Shown piece after piece: positions 42,606 to 51,463 of a stretch of DNA of 64,000 bases (positions are counted from its first letter, which is position 1; every line of letters begins with the position of its first letter). The DNA is from JAYOEY01 sp038120295 (lineage in GTDB: Bacteria; Pseudomonadota; Alphaproteobacteria; MPNO01; UBA2964). Below the pieces are notes generated by a model. The model saw only the letters and a program-made list of their open reading frames with translations. It was not told the origin of the DNA and did no database searches. The position numbers were made by a program, and so were the translations under genes. Location: positions 9,607 to 73,606 of the forward strand of contig JAYOLL010000018.1 of assembly GCA_038120295.1 (NCBI GenBank), read 5' to 3'.

Positions 42606-43900
42606 GCGGAGCATTCCGGATTGCCGTTGCCGGTCTCGGCACTGTCGGGGCCGGAGTTCTTCGGCTGATCGAACAGAACAGCGAAATCCTGTCACAGCGG
42701 GTCGGGAGGCGGGTTGTCGTTTCTGCGGTGTCGGCGCGCGATCGCAACCGCGACCGCGGCGTTTCGCTGGATGGATTGCAATGGTTCGACGATCCCGTAG
42801 CAATGGCATCGGCGGCGGATATCGATCTCGTGGTCGAGTTGATCGGCGGCGAGGACGGACCGGCGAAGGCCGTGTGTGAGGCCTCGATCGCCCATCGACG
42901 ATCTGTGGTGACGGCGAACAAGGCGCTGATCGCGCATCATGGGACTGCGCTGGCGGAAGCGGCCGAAGCGGCAGGTGTGACGATTGGCTATGAAGCCGCG
43001 GTGGCGGGGGGAATCCCGATCATCAAGGCATTGAGGGAAGGTCTCGCCGGAAACTCGGTTGCGGGGCTTTTTGGGATTCTAAACGGCACCTGCAACTTCA
43101 TCCTGACCGAAATGCGTCAGACGGGACGTGAATTCGATGACGTACTCGCCGATGCCCAGCGCCTTGGTTATGCCGAATCCGATCCGAGTTTCGATGTCGA
43201 CGGCGTCGATGCCGCGCACAAACTCTCGATCCTTGCGTCCGTAGCGTTCGGTAGCAGGATCGATTTCGACAATGTTCATACCGAAGGTATTCGCCAGGTA
43301 ACCGCGCTGGATATTGAATTGGCGGAAACTCTTGGATACCGGATTAAGCTGCTGGGCATTGCACGCCGCCAGGAGGGCGGGATCGAAAAGCGCGTCCATC
43401 CCTGCATGGTGCGTCTGCAGTCGCCGGTCGCCCATGTCGAGGGCGTTACAAACGCCGTCGTGGTCAACGGCGATTTCGTCGGGCAGACGGTTTATGAAGG
43501 GCCCGGGGCCGGCGCAGGGCCGACGGCGTCGGCGGTTGTCGCCGATATCGTCGACATCGCGCGCGGCGGTTCGCTCCCGGTCTTCAACCTGCCAGCGGCG
43601 GAACTTCGCGAGGAAGACTCGGTTCCCATGGACCGTCATGTCGGCTCCTATTACATTCGCCTCATGGTGGTCGACCGACCGGGCGTGTTTGCCGATGTTG
43701 CGGCGATCCTGCGGGATGAAGCTGTTTCGATGGAACAGATCCTGCAGCGGACGCGCGCTCCTGGCGAGGCCGTTCCGGTGGTTATGACCACGCATGATGT
43801 AGAGGAAGCTTCCATGATGAGAGCGATTGAGAGGTTCGCCGCGCTCGACACTGTGACCGAGCCCCCTCACGTCATCAGAATTGAAACATTCGACGACTAG
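42602..43900 (+). CDS. hom: Homoserine dehydrogenase
   Basis: 432 aa. The Rossmann start is FRIAVAGLGTVGAGVLRLIE, the core has AAVAGGIPIIKALREGLAGN, GILNGTCNFILTEM and PSFDVDGVDAAHKLSILASV, and a C-terminal ACT domain (YYIRLMVVDRPGVFADVAAI) suggests feedback control by threonine. It reduces aspartate semialdehyde to homoserine. The start is a TTG overlapping the aminotransferase stop. Confidence 0.96.
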   Translation: MSGAFRIAVAGLGTVGAGVLRLIEQNSEILSQRVGRRVVVSAVSARDRNRDRGVSLDGLQWFDDPVAMASAADIDLVVELIGGEDGPAKAVCEASIAHRRSVVTANKALIAHHGTALAEAAEAAGVTIGYEAAVAGGIPIIKALREGLAGNSVAGLFGILNGTCNFILTEMRQTGREFDDVLADAQRLGYAESDPSFDVDGVDAAHKLSILASVAFGSRIDFDNVHTEGIRQVTALDIELAETLGYRIKLLGIARRQEGGIEKRVHPCMVRLQSPVAHVEGVTNAVVVNGDFVGQTVYEGPGAGAGPTASAVVADIVDIARGGSLPVFNLPAAELREEDSVPMDRHVGSYYIRLMVVDRPGVFADVAAILRDEAVSMEQILQRTRAPGEAVPVVMTTHDVEEASMMRAIERFAALDTVTEPPHVIRIETFDD

Positions 43901-43933
43901 AACGTACGTCAGAAACTCAGGAGGAAAAGTCAG

Positions 43934-44932
43934 ATGGCGGAAGCCGAAGCGTCCACGGAAATGGATCGTAATCTCGCGCTCGAGGCCGTACGGGTTACGG
44001 AAGCTGCGGCGCTGGCCGCATCCCGTCTTATGGGCCGGGGGGATGAAAAGAAAGCGGATGCGGTTGCTGTGGATGCCATGCGCAACGCCCTGAACAGTCT
44101 GGATATAACCGGTACCGTGGTAATCGGGGAGGGCGAGCGTGACGAAGCGCCGATGCTCTATATCGGCGAGAAGGTCGGTACGGGGAAGGGGCCCAAGATC
44201 GATATCGCTCTGGACCCTCTTGAAGGAACGACGATTACAGCGAAGGGCCTGTCCAATGCGCTCGCCGTCATCGCCATGGCCGAAGACGGAGGTTTCCTGA
44301 ACGCACCCGACGTCTACATGGACAAGATCGCTGTCGGCGGCGGATTGCCTGAGGGAGTTGTAGATCTCGACGAAACGCCTGCAACGAATCTGAAAAATCT
44401 TGCGAAGGCAAAGAACGTTGCGGTGGAAGACCTCGTTGTCTGTATTCTTGACCGTCCGCGTCACGAAGAGCTGATCGCGAAGGTTCGCGAATCCGGCGCC
44501 CGGATCATGCTAATCATGGACGGCGACGTGAGCGGCGTCATCGCGACGTCTCAGCCGGACAGCGGTGTGGATATCTATCTTGGATCGGGCGGTTCGCCCG
44601 AAGGCGTACTGGCTGCATCGGCGCTCCGTTGCATTGGCGGACAGATGCAGGGCCGTCTTCTTTTCCGCAACGACGATGAGCGGGCGCGAGCGACCAAGTG
44701 GGGCATTGAGGATTTCGACCGGAAGTACGACATGCTCGATCTTGCGCACGGCGATGTGATGTTTGCGGCGACCGGGGTCACGAATGGATCCATGGTGCGC
44801 GGCGTGCGCCGCTTCTCGGGCGGTGCTCGAACGCATTCGATGGTCATGCGGTCGAGCACCGGTACTGTCCGCTACATCGAAGCCGTTCATAATTTCACAA
44901 TCAAGACCGGCTTCGATCCCGGCGCGAAGTAG
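43934..44932 (+). CDS. glpX: Fructose-1,6-bisphosphatase class II
   Basis: 332 aa. GRGDEKKADAVAVDAMRNAL, IGEGERDEAPMLYIGEKVGT and DIALDPLEGTT identify the lithium-sensitive GlpX family; metal ligands are the Asp/Glu of DPLEGT. It serves gluconeogenesis. Its place between hom and recJ is conserved in alphaproteobacteria. GGAGGA precedes the ATG. Confidence 0.96.
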   Translation: MAEAEASTEMDRNLALEAVRVTEAAALAASRLMGRGDEKKADAVAVDAMRNALNSLDITGTVVIGEGERDEAPMLYIGEKVGTGKGPKIDIALDPLEGTTITAKGLSNALAVIAMAEDGGFLNAPDVYMDKIAVGGGLPEGVVDLDETPATNLKNLAKAKNVAVEDLVVCILDRPRHEELIAKVRESGARIMLIMDGDVSGVIATSQPDSGVDIYLGSGGSPEGVLAASALRCIGGQMQGRLLFRNDDERARATKWGIEDFDRKYDMLDLAHGDVMFAATGVTNGSMVRGVRRFSGGARTHSMVMRSSTGTVRYIEAVHNFTIKTGFDPGAK

Positions 44933-44937
44933 GCTGG

Positions 44938-46725
44938 ATGACGGATGCCGCCGCTTTTCTGGGCGTTGAGCGATCCGTTACGGGCAAGCGCTGGCGTTCG
45001 CGTCTGACAGATGAGCGCGGCGCCCTTGCGCTTGCGCAGCAATTCGACCTACCGGAAATCGTCGGTCGCGTTCTGGCGGCGCGCGGCGTAGGCATCGACG
45101 AAGCAGAGCTGTTTCTCAACCCGACCCTGCGCGCGTTGTTGCCGGATCCTGCGCATCTCATCGATATGGATCGTGCGGTTGCACGGATCGTGCAGGCTAT
45201 CAATGCCGGAGAAACAATCGGCATTCTCGGAGATTACGATGTCGACGGTGCGACTTCTTCGGCATTGCTGGTGCGGTTCCTTTCCGCGCTCGGCCGGCAG
45301 GCGCCGGTTTATATCCCCGACCGTCAGGCTGAGGGGTATGGGCCTAATTTGCCTGCGTTGCAAAACCTCAAGGGGGAAGGATGTTCGCTCGTCATTACCG
45401 TGGATTGCGGGACCACAGCCTACGAGCCGCTGGAGGCGGCGGTCGATCAGGGACTCGATATTGTTGTCGTCGATCATCATGTGGCGGAGGCGCGTCTTCC
45501 CGCCGGATGTATCGTCGTAAACCCTAATCGGGCTGACGAGACCTCGCCCTGTGGCAACCTTGCCGCGGTGGGAGTCTGTTTCCTGCTGATCGTAGCGGTC
45601 AATCGCGCTCTGCGGGATGCATACTGGTACGACGAAGGACATCCCGAACCCGATCTTCTTAAGCTTCTCGATCTCGTAGCGCTTGGGACGATCTGCGACG
45701 TTGTGCCGCTCACTGGCGTCAATCGCGCCCTCGTGACGCAGGGCCTCAGGGTCATGGCGCAGCGTGGCAATCCTGGAATAGCCGCTCTTGCAGACGTCGC
45801 CAGGGTGGACCGGAAGCTCGAGGCGTATCATGCCGGTTTCGTTCTGGGGCCACGTGTTAATGCCGGCGGAAGGGTCGGCGATTCAGGGCTTGGCGTCCGG
45901 CTGCTGACGACAGGAGATACGGCTGAGGCCGCGGAGATCGCCGGACGTCTCAACGAGTTCAATCGAGAGCGTCAGGAAATTGAACAGGCGGTGCAGGAGG
46001 CCGCGCTGGAACAGGCCGAACGGCAGGCATCGGGCAACCGGCCGCTGATCCTGGTGGCTGGCGAGGGCTGGCATCCGGGAGTCATCGGGATCGTTGCGGG
46101 GCGGTTGCGCGAACGGTTCAACCGTCCCTGCTGCGTCGTTGCGCTGAAAGACGGCGTTGGAAAAGGTTCGGGCCGTTCGGTTCAGGGCGTTTTGCTCGGG
46201 CCGGCGGTTATCGCAGCGCAGCAGGCCGGGATCCTGTTGAACGGCGGCGGTCATGCAATGGCGGCGGGATTCACGGTGGAGCAGGACAGGCTAGACGATT
46301 TGCGGGACTATCTGGCCGGACATATAGAGCGTCAACTCGATGGCGAGGCACTCACGGCGAGCTTGGGAATCGATGCTCTGGTTAATCCGGTTGCCGCATC
46401 GCCGGAACTGATTGAGACGTTGGAGCGTGCCGGGCCGTTCGGCGCCGGTAATGCACGCCCGAGATTCGCGATTCCGCAGGCGCGCGTCGTCAATAGCGGA
46501 ATCGTCGGCACAGCGCATGTCCGCTGCGTGTTGACGGGCGCGGACGGGACCGGTCGTCTGAAAGGGATCGCTTTCAGGGCGGCCGATACACCGTTGGGAG
46601 AGGCGCTGCTGAATGCAAAAGGGGCGCCATTACACGTTGCGGGAAGTTTGCGGCTCGACGAATGGCAGGGCGCGCGAAACGCACAGATTTTTATCGATGA
46701 CGCGGCGGAAGCCCGCGGGGAATGA
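44938..46725 (+). CDS. recJ: Single-stranded-DNA-specific exonuclease RecJ
   Basis: 595 aa. The DHH phosphoesterase motifs are present: GDYDVDGATSSALL, DCGTTA and VVDHHVAEA. GGGHAMAAGFTV marks the DHHA1 domain, and the C-terminal OB-like part follows. It degrades ssDNA 5' to 3' in RecF-pathway and mismatch repair. It starts 5 bp after glpX. Confidence 0.96.
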   Translation: MTDAAAFLGVERSVTGKRWRSRLTDERGALALAQQFDLPEIVGRVLAARGVGIDEAELFLNPTLRALLPDPAHLIDMDRAVARIVQAINAGETIGILGDYDVDGATSSALLVRFLSALGRQAPVYIPDRQAEGYGPNLPALQNLKGEGCSLVITVDCGTTAYEPLEAAVDQGLDIVVVDHHVAEARLPAGCIVVNPNRADETSPCGNLAAVGVCFLLIVAVNRALRDAYWYDEGHPEPDLLKLLDLVALGTICDVVPLTGVNRALVTQGLRVMAQRGNPGIAALADVARVDRKLEAYHAGFVLGPRVNAGGRVGDSGLGVRLLTTGDTAEAAEIAGRLNEFNRERQEIEQAVQEAALEQAERQASGNRPLILVAGEGWHPGVIGIVAGRLRERFNRPCCVVALKDGVGKGSGRSVQGVLLGPAVIAAQQAGILLNGGGHAMAAGFTVEQDRLDDLRDYLAGHIERQLDGEALTASLGIDALVNPVAASPELIETLERAGPFGAGNARPRFAIPQARVVNSGIVGTAHVRCVLTGADGTGRLKGIAFRAADTPLGEALLNAKGAPLHVAGSLRLDEWQGARNAQIFIDDAAEARGE

Positions 46726-46820
46726 CTAACTGAACCGATCGAAATCTGTCTCGCAGTAACATTCGGCCCTGTATAATATCTGTCTGACGACTCAACGACC
46801 TGACCGAATTGCCTGACGAA

Positions 46821-47435
46821 ATGCCGGAACCAGCCTCTTCCAGATCTGTCGAAAGGCGTCAGGCGCGTCCGTGGCTGGACCGGTTCAAGCGTTTGTGCCG
46901 GTACAGGCTCGTCATCCCGATTAAGCGCAGCCCGCATCCGCCGGAACATACTGCTCGCGGCGTGATGATCGGGCTGATGTGGGGGCTCACGCCAAGCGTC
47001 GGCGCCCAGATGATTTTCTGTCTGATTACCTGGGTGATCGCCAGGCGCTTCTTCAAGTGGGATTTCAGTCTGATTGTCTCGCTTGCCTGGACATGGACGA
47101 CCAATGTCATAACGCTCGTGCCGGCCTACTACCTGTTCTTCATCACCGGACAGCTGATGCTGGGCAAGTTCGACGATTTGTCGGGCTACGGAGATTTCGC
47201 CGCCGCCTGGGCGAACGCGATCCAGGATCAGACGCATGCAACATTCTGGGAAAGCGCATGGTTCTATACCGTTCTGCTGTTCAAGGGGTGGGGTGTGCCG
47301 ATGCTGATCGGTTGTATCCCCTGGTCGATCTTCGGGGGCTGGATGGGATATACTTGGTCGCTTCGCTTTATCCGCCGGCATCGTCGGCGCAAGGCCGAAA
47401 AGCTGATGACTAATGCGGCAAAGCAGGAGGCGTAA
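46821..47435 (+). CDS. DUF2062 membrane protein
   Basis: About 204 aa. Basic N-terminus, then HTARGVMIGLMWGLTPSVGA, the DUF2062 signature, and three to four hydrophobic helices. Members are inner-membrane proteins of unknown function. A TATAAT element lies at 46772-46777, but no good -35 is seen. The start may be TTG 46809 or ATG 46821; the ATG is reported. It stops 5 bp before a dioxygenase gene, which may share its transcript. Confidence 0.85.
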   Translation: MPEPASSRSVERRQARPWLDRFKRLCRYRLVIPIKRSPHPPEHTARGVMIGLMWGLTPSVGAQMIFCLITWVIARRFFKWDFSLIVSLAWTWTTNVITLVPAYYLFFITGQLMLGKFDDLSGYGDFAAAWANAIQDQTHATFWESAWFYTVLLFKGWGVPMLIGCIPWSIFGGWMGYTWSLRFIRRHRRRKAEKLMTNAAKQEA

Positions 47436-47440
47436 GGATA

Positions 47441-48289
47441 ATGGATGTAAGACCACTTTCCAGCGCCCTTGGAGCGGAAATCGTCGGTTTCGATGTCAGA
47501 AATCTCACCGACGATGCCTTCTCTGAGGTAAGGGAGGCCTTTCTCCGATATCAGCTCCTCGTTTTCCGCGATCAAAGCCTTCCGCCGGAGGATCATATCG
47601 CCTTTTCCTGGCGCTTCGGCGAGCTGGAAACCCGCCCCGATCGACCGTTTACCCTCGACGGATTCCCGGAGGTCGCGGTTCTTTCCAATCGTCTTGTCGA
47701 TGGCGACCCGGTCGGCGTCATCAACGCCGGAGATTTCTGGCATTCCGATCTTTCGTTTTCGCGGTTTCCGTGCCGTACCACTTTCCTCTACGCGATGGAG
47801 ACAGCGGAGGAGGGGGGCGATACAGAATGGTCGAACATGTACGCCGCTTATGATGCACTGTCCGACGGGATGAAGGAGCGGATCGACGGGCTGAAGGGCA
47901 TCCATGTTTTCGACCGTCGTCGAAACCCTCGCGCCCGAGTCGATGCTCAGTTCGAGGACCAGGCGGATGAAGTCTACGGGGTACCTGTCCCCGACGCCGT
48001 TCATCCAGTCGTCCGGCGGCATCCAGACACTGGCCGCAAGGCGCTATACGTGTCGCCGCGTTTTGTTGTCGGGATAGACGGCATGGAAGACAGCGATGCC
48101 CAGCCGCTGCTGGACGAACTGTTCGAACACCAGATTCGGCAGGAGTTTCGCTATCGCCACAAATGGCGGAAGGGCGACCTGACGATCTGGGACAATCCCT
48201 GCCTGATCCATATCGGTCGCGGCGGGATCAAGCCGCCGGGCATTCGGCACATGCATCGGACGATGGTGCTGGACGGGCCGACGGTCTAG
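47441..48289 (+). CDS. TauD/TfdA-family Fe(II)/2-oxoglutarate dioxygenase
   Basis: 282 aa. The iron triad is H101, D103 (FWHSDLSF) and H257 (CLIHIGRGG). GGDTEWSNMYAAYDALSDGM and RRHPDTGRKALYVSPRFVVG are the family segments. It is closely related to the genes at 49054 and 50583, all opening with a common (M)xxxxLSxALGAE start. The substrate is unknown. Its TAG overlaps the minus-strand methyltransferase stop within a shared CTAG. Confidence 0.92.
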   Translation: MDVRPLSSALGAEIVGFDVRNLTDDAFSEVREAFLRYQLLVFRDQSLPPEDHIAFSWRFGELETRPDRPFTLDGFPEVAVLSNRLVDGDPVGVINAGDFWHSDLSFSRFPCRTTFLYAMETAEEGGDTEWSNMYAAYDALSDGMKERIDGLKGIHVFDRRRNPRARVDAQFEDQADEVYGVPVPDAVHPVVRRHPDTGRKALYVSPRFVVGIDGMEDSDAQPLLDELFEHQIRQEFRYRHKWRKGDLTIWDNPCLIHIGRGGIKPPGIRHMHRTMVLDGPTV

Positions 48290-48927
48290 GGCGACGACTT
48301 TTTTCTCGCTGTAACGAGATAGAGCGGGTCTGTCTGGCCGGGGCACGGAGACAGGTCCGAGAATTCTGGCTGTTCGAACCAGCCCGCCTCGACGAAATAG
48401 CACCCGACGATCTGCGCGTGGCCATGATCGTCCATCGAGCGCCATAGCGCGATCGCCTTGGTCGGAAACATCCGGTTCGAAAAAGACACCGCGCATATGC
48501 CGCCGGGTTTGAGGACGCGGGCAATATCGGCGAAGACCTCGAGCGGTTTCGTCAGATACTGAACCGAGACGGCGATGAGACAGGCGTCGAACGAGCCGTC
48601 TTCGTAAGGGAGGACCGGATCGACCGTGAGATCGTGAACGACGCTTTCCGTCAGACGCGGATTGGCCTCCAGCTCAACAGCGTTCATGCCAAGCCCCGCG
48701 ATTCGTCCGTACTGTATATCCGGCGGTAGATGCGACACCCAGGATGACATCAGGTCGAGGATATCGCCGCCCGCCGGAAGGTTGTTCATGTACCAGACCG
48801 TCAGCGCGTTGCAGGCCTCGTCGTCGATATGTCGGACGAGACGTTCCTGCGAGTAGAACAGCGAGTCCTCGCTCTCGTCGACACGTTCGAAATGTTCTGG
48901 TCCCAGCTTGCGGCCTGCGTCCGCCAT
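48286..48927 (-). CDS. Class I SAM-dependent methyltransferase
   Basis: 213 aa. The Rossmann core is DILDLMSSWVSHLPPDIQYG, where Gly-rich motif I is atypical, followed by GLGMNAVELEANPRL, YEDGSFDACLIAVSVQYLTK and VLKPGGICAVSFSNRMFPTK. This is the type-11 subgroup and the acceptor is unknown. ATG 48927 has GGAGGA upstream and removes an in-frame extension. It is the only minus-strand gene within the 47-63 kb cluster and is divergent from the dioxygenase at 49054. Confidence 0.88.
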   Translation of the reverse strand: MADAGRKLGPEHFERVDESEDSLFYSQERLVRHIDDEACNALTVWYMNNLPAGGDILDLMSSWVSHLPPDIQYGRIAGLGMNAVELEANPRLTESVVHDLTVDPVLPYEDGSFDACLIAVSVQYLTKPLEVFADIARVLKPGGICAVSFSNRMFPTKAIALWRSMDDHGHAQIVGCYFVEAGWFEQPEFSDLSPCPGQTDPLYLVTARKKSSP

Positions 48928-48992
48928 GACATTCCTCCGAATGAAGGGGGGCACCCTAGCGGAAGCGGTTCGCCCCGCCAACGCGCGGCGGA

Positions 48993-49021
48993 TTGCGCTC
49001 GCCTTTTAGCGTGCTTAGACT
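48993..49021 (+). promoter_or_regulatory. Predicted promoter of the dioxygenase gene at 49054
   Basis: TTGCGC (48993-48998) and TAGACT (49016-49021) are 17 bp apart, 33 bp upstream of the GTG start. The same -10 hexamer is used by the promoter at 50502. Confidence 0.45.
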
Positions 49022-49053
49022 CCTACAGTAATCCATAGGCAGGGAGGCTTGCG

Positions 49054-49896
49054 GTGGAAGTAAAACGATTGTCCGATGCGCTTGGCGCAGAGGTTCTCGG
49101 TGTCGACCTGATATCGGTGACCGACGAGGAGTTTCAGGAAATTTATGACGCGTGGCTGAAGTACGAGGTGCTCGTGTTTCACGATCAGGACCTGACGCCC
49201 GAGGAACATATCGAATTCTCCAAAAGGTTCGGCGAACTGGAGGTCCATATCGCGGTGGATCACCTGCTCGAAGGCCATCCGGAGATCATGATGGTGTCCA
49301 ACAAGCAGGTGGATGGTCGCTACATCGGAGCGGTGTCCGCTGCTGATTACTGGCATTCCGACCTGTCCTGCAACTCGCACCCGACCAAGGCATCGCTGCT
49401 GTATGCGCTTGAAATTCCGAGTGTCGGGGGCGACACCGAATGGGCCGACACCTACGCCGCCTATGAAACGCTGCCCGAAGCGACCAAGGAGAAGATCGCG
49501 GATCTTCGCGGCATCCATAGCTGGAACCGTATCCGCAACCCTCGCGTCGCCGTTCCCGAGGTCCATAAGGACGCAGAGGAAAGGTACGGTACTCGCGCGC
49601 CGGACGATGCGCTTCATCCGATCGTGCGCACCCACCCCGAGACGGGTCGCAAGGCGCTCTATGTTTCGCCACGCTTTACTCTTGGTGTCGACGGGCTGGA
49701 GCCGGACGAAGGTCAGGAGCTGCTAGACGAGCTGTTCGATCACATGGCGAAGCGTGAGTTCATCTTTCGCCATTCCTGGAAGGTCGGCGACCTGGTCCTG
49801 TGGGACAATCGCTGCACTGTCCATATCAACACGCGCGGCTACGACGAGATCCGGCATATGCACCGGACGTCGGTTGCCGGCGACGTACCGTACTGA
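49054..49896 (+). CDS. TauD/TfdA-family Fe(II)/2-oxoglutarate dioxygenase
   Basis: 280 aa. The iron triad is H101, D103 (YWHSDLSC) and H257 (CTVHINTRG), with RHMHRTSVAGDVPY at the C-terminus supplying the 2-oxoglutarate arginine. It starts at GTG 49054, with AGGGAGG about 7 bp upstream. It is very similar to the copy at 50583. A nitroreductase gene follows 5 bp later. Confidence 0.93.
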   Translation: MEVKRLSDALGAEVLGVDLISVTDEEFQEIYDAWLKYEVLVFHDQDLTPEEHIEFSKRFGELEVHIAVDHLLEGHPEIMMVSNKQVDGRYIGAVSAADYWHSDLSCNSHPTKASLLYALEIPSVGGDTEWADTYAAYETLPEATKEKIADLRGIHSWNRIRNPRVAVPEVHKDAEERYGTRAPDDALHPIVRTHPETGRKALYVSPRFTLGVDGLEPDEGQELLDELFDHMAKREFIFRHSWKVGDLVLWDNRCTVHINTRGYDEIRHMHRTSVAGDVPY

Positions 49897-49901
49897 TCGC
49901 C

Positions 49902-50492
49902 ATGGGAAATCCAATTGACCAGGCAGCGCTCGATACGCTGTTTAACGAAGGCCGGACATTCGATGCGTTCCTCGATAGGGAGGTGCCGGACGGTCTGCTG
50001 CAACAGGCATACGATCTGGCCAAGATGACGCCGACCAGCGCCAACTGTCAGCCGATGCGGGTGCTGTTTCTACGGTCGGCGGAAGCAAAGGAAAGGCTCG
50101 CGCCGGCCTTGTCCTCGACAAACCGCGACAAGACCGTGATCGCACCGGTGGTTGCCATCGTGGCGCACGATCTGGAATTCTACGAGAACCTGCCGAAGCT
50201 CTATCGCGTGCCGGGGGCCGAGAAATGGTTCATGGGGCAGGACGGGCTAATCGAGGAAACAGCGTTCCGCAACGGGGCACTGCAGGGCGCGTGCCTGATG
50301 CTGGCGTTGCGCGCCGTTGGGCTTGATGTCGGGCCGATGTCGGGGTTCAAAAACGACATGGTGGACGAGGAATTTTTTTCCGGTACGGGCTGGCGTTCCA
50401 ATTTCATCTGCAATGTCGGCTATGGCGATCCGTCCGGCCTGCCGCCGCGCGATCCTCGGCTTGATTTCGATGAGGCCTGCAGGATCGAGTAG
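49902..50492 (+). CDS. Nitroreductase-family oxidoreductase (RutE/HadB-like)
   Basis: 196 aa FMN-dependent enzyme. AALDTLFNEGRTFDAFLDRE, LAKMTPTSANCQPMRVLFLR and LMLALRAVGLDVGPMSGFKN match the RutE/malonic-semialdehyde-reductase subgroup, which reduces semialdehydes or enals with NAD(P)H. No rut genes are present, so the pyrimidine role is not implied. ATG 49902 lies 5 bp after the dioxygenase stop and begins MGNPIDQAALDTLF. Confidence 0.88.
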   Translation: MGNPIDQAALDTLFNEGRTFDAFLDREVPDGLLQQAYDLAKMTPTSANCQPMRVLFLRSAEAKERLAPALSSTNRDKTVIAPVVAIVAHDLEFYENLPKLYRVPGAEKWFMGQDGLIEETAFRNGALQGACLMLALRAVGLDVGPMSGFKNDMVDEEFFSGTGWRSNFICNVGYGDPSGLPPRDPRLDFDEACRIE

Positions 50493-50501
50493 GGCGCTCG
50501 A

Positions 50502-50530
50502 TTGACGCCCGGAAGGTCCGGGCGTAGACT
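50502..50530 (+). promoter_or_regulatory. Predicted promoter with a palindromic operator in the spacer
   Basis: TTGACG (50502-50507) and TAGACT (50525-50530) are exactly 17 bp apart. Between and overlapping them ACGCCCGG (50505-50512) and CCGGGCGT (50518-50525) form a perfect 8-bp inverted repeat with a 5-bp centre. It lies 53 bp upstream of the dioxygenase at 50583. Confidence 0.6.
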
Positions 50531-50582
50531 CTCGGAAAAGCCGGAAAACGGCCATTCCATGCGGCTTTCGCGGGAGGTTTTC

Positions 50583-51434
50583 ATGCAGATCAACCGGTTG
50601 TCCGATGCGCTCGGCGCTGAAATCACGGGTATCAACGTTACAAAAGTCTCGGCGGGAGAAATCGAGGCTATTCTGGACGCGTTTTACGAACACCAGGTCA
50701 TCGTGTTTCGCGATCAGACGCTGACGCCGGAGCAGCATATCGCTTTCAGCGCCCATTTCGGTCCGCACGAGATACATATTTCCAAGAAATTCCTTCTTGA
50801 AGATCATCCCGAAGTTCTCGTCCTGTCGAACCGCAAGGCGAACGGAGAATATATCGGGGTCGAGAACGCCGGCGATTACTGGCATTCGGACCTGAGCTAT
50901 ATGGATAAACCGAGCCTGGGTTCACTGCTTTACGCGCTGGAGGTTCCGCCGGAGGGCGGAGACACCGAATGGGCCAACCAGTACACGGCCTACGAGACCC
51001 TGCCGGAAGAGACGAAGAAGCGGATAGACGGGCTCAAGGCGCGTCACACTTTCAACCGGACCCGTAACCCGCGCGTTCACGTGCCCGACCATGCGAAAAA
51101 GGGAGCGGTGGAGCGTTATGCGAAGGTCAGCCCCGATGATGCCCTCCATCCGGTGGTGCGTACGCATCCGGTGACGGGCCGCAAGGCGCTGTTCGTCTCA
51201 CCGCGTTTCACCATCGGGATCGAAGGCCTGCCCGAGGAAGAAGCGCAGGAACTGCTCGACGAGCTGTTCGATCACATGGCGAAGCCGGAGTTCGTCTATC
51301 ACCACAAATGGCGGCTGGGAGACCTTCTGCTGTGGGATAATCGCTGCCTCGCTCATCTGGCCTGCCGCGGTATTCCGGAAGGCCAGATACGACACATGCA
51401 CCGGACGACCGTGTCCGGCGACATACCGTTCTGA
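50583..51434 (+). CDS. TauD/TfdA-family Fe(II)/2-oxoglutarate dioxygenase
   Basis: 283 aa. The iron triad is H101, D103 (YWHSDLSY) and H258 (CLAHLACRG). GGDTEWANQYTAYETLPEET and THPVTGRKALFVSPRFTIGI are the conserved family segments. ATG 50583 starts MQINRLSDALGAEITG and places the predicted operator-containing promoter 53 bp upstream; the in-frame upstream start at 50502 lies inside that promoter and was rejected. It heads the unit gloA-like, ubiD, tctC-like. Confidence 0.93.
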   Translation: MQINRLSDALGAEITGINVTKVSAGEIEAILDAFYEHQVIVFRDQTLTPEQHIAFSAHFGPHEIHISKKFLLEDHPEVLVLSNRKANGEYIGVENAGDYWHSDLSYMDKPSLGSLLYALEVPPEGGDTEWANQYTAYETLPEETKKRIDGLKARHTFNRTRNPRVHVPDHAKKGAVERYAKVSPDDALHPVVRTHPVTGRKALFVSPRFTIGIEGLPEEEAQELLDELFDHMAKPEFVYHHKWRLGDLLLWDNRCLAHLACRGIPEGQIRHMHRTTVSGDIPF

Positions 51435-51463
51435 AAATTTCGAAAAAGGGGAGAGTTTCCGAT

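Noticed and set aside
46772..46777. TATAAT before the DUF2062 gene as a full promoter
   Set aside because: No acceptable -35 hexamer lies 16-18 bp upstream, so it is mentioned only within the gene entry.
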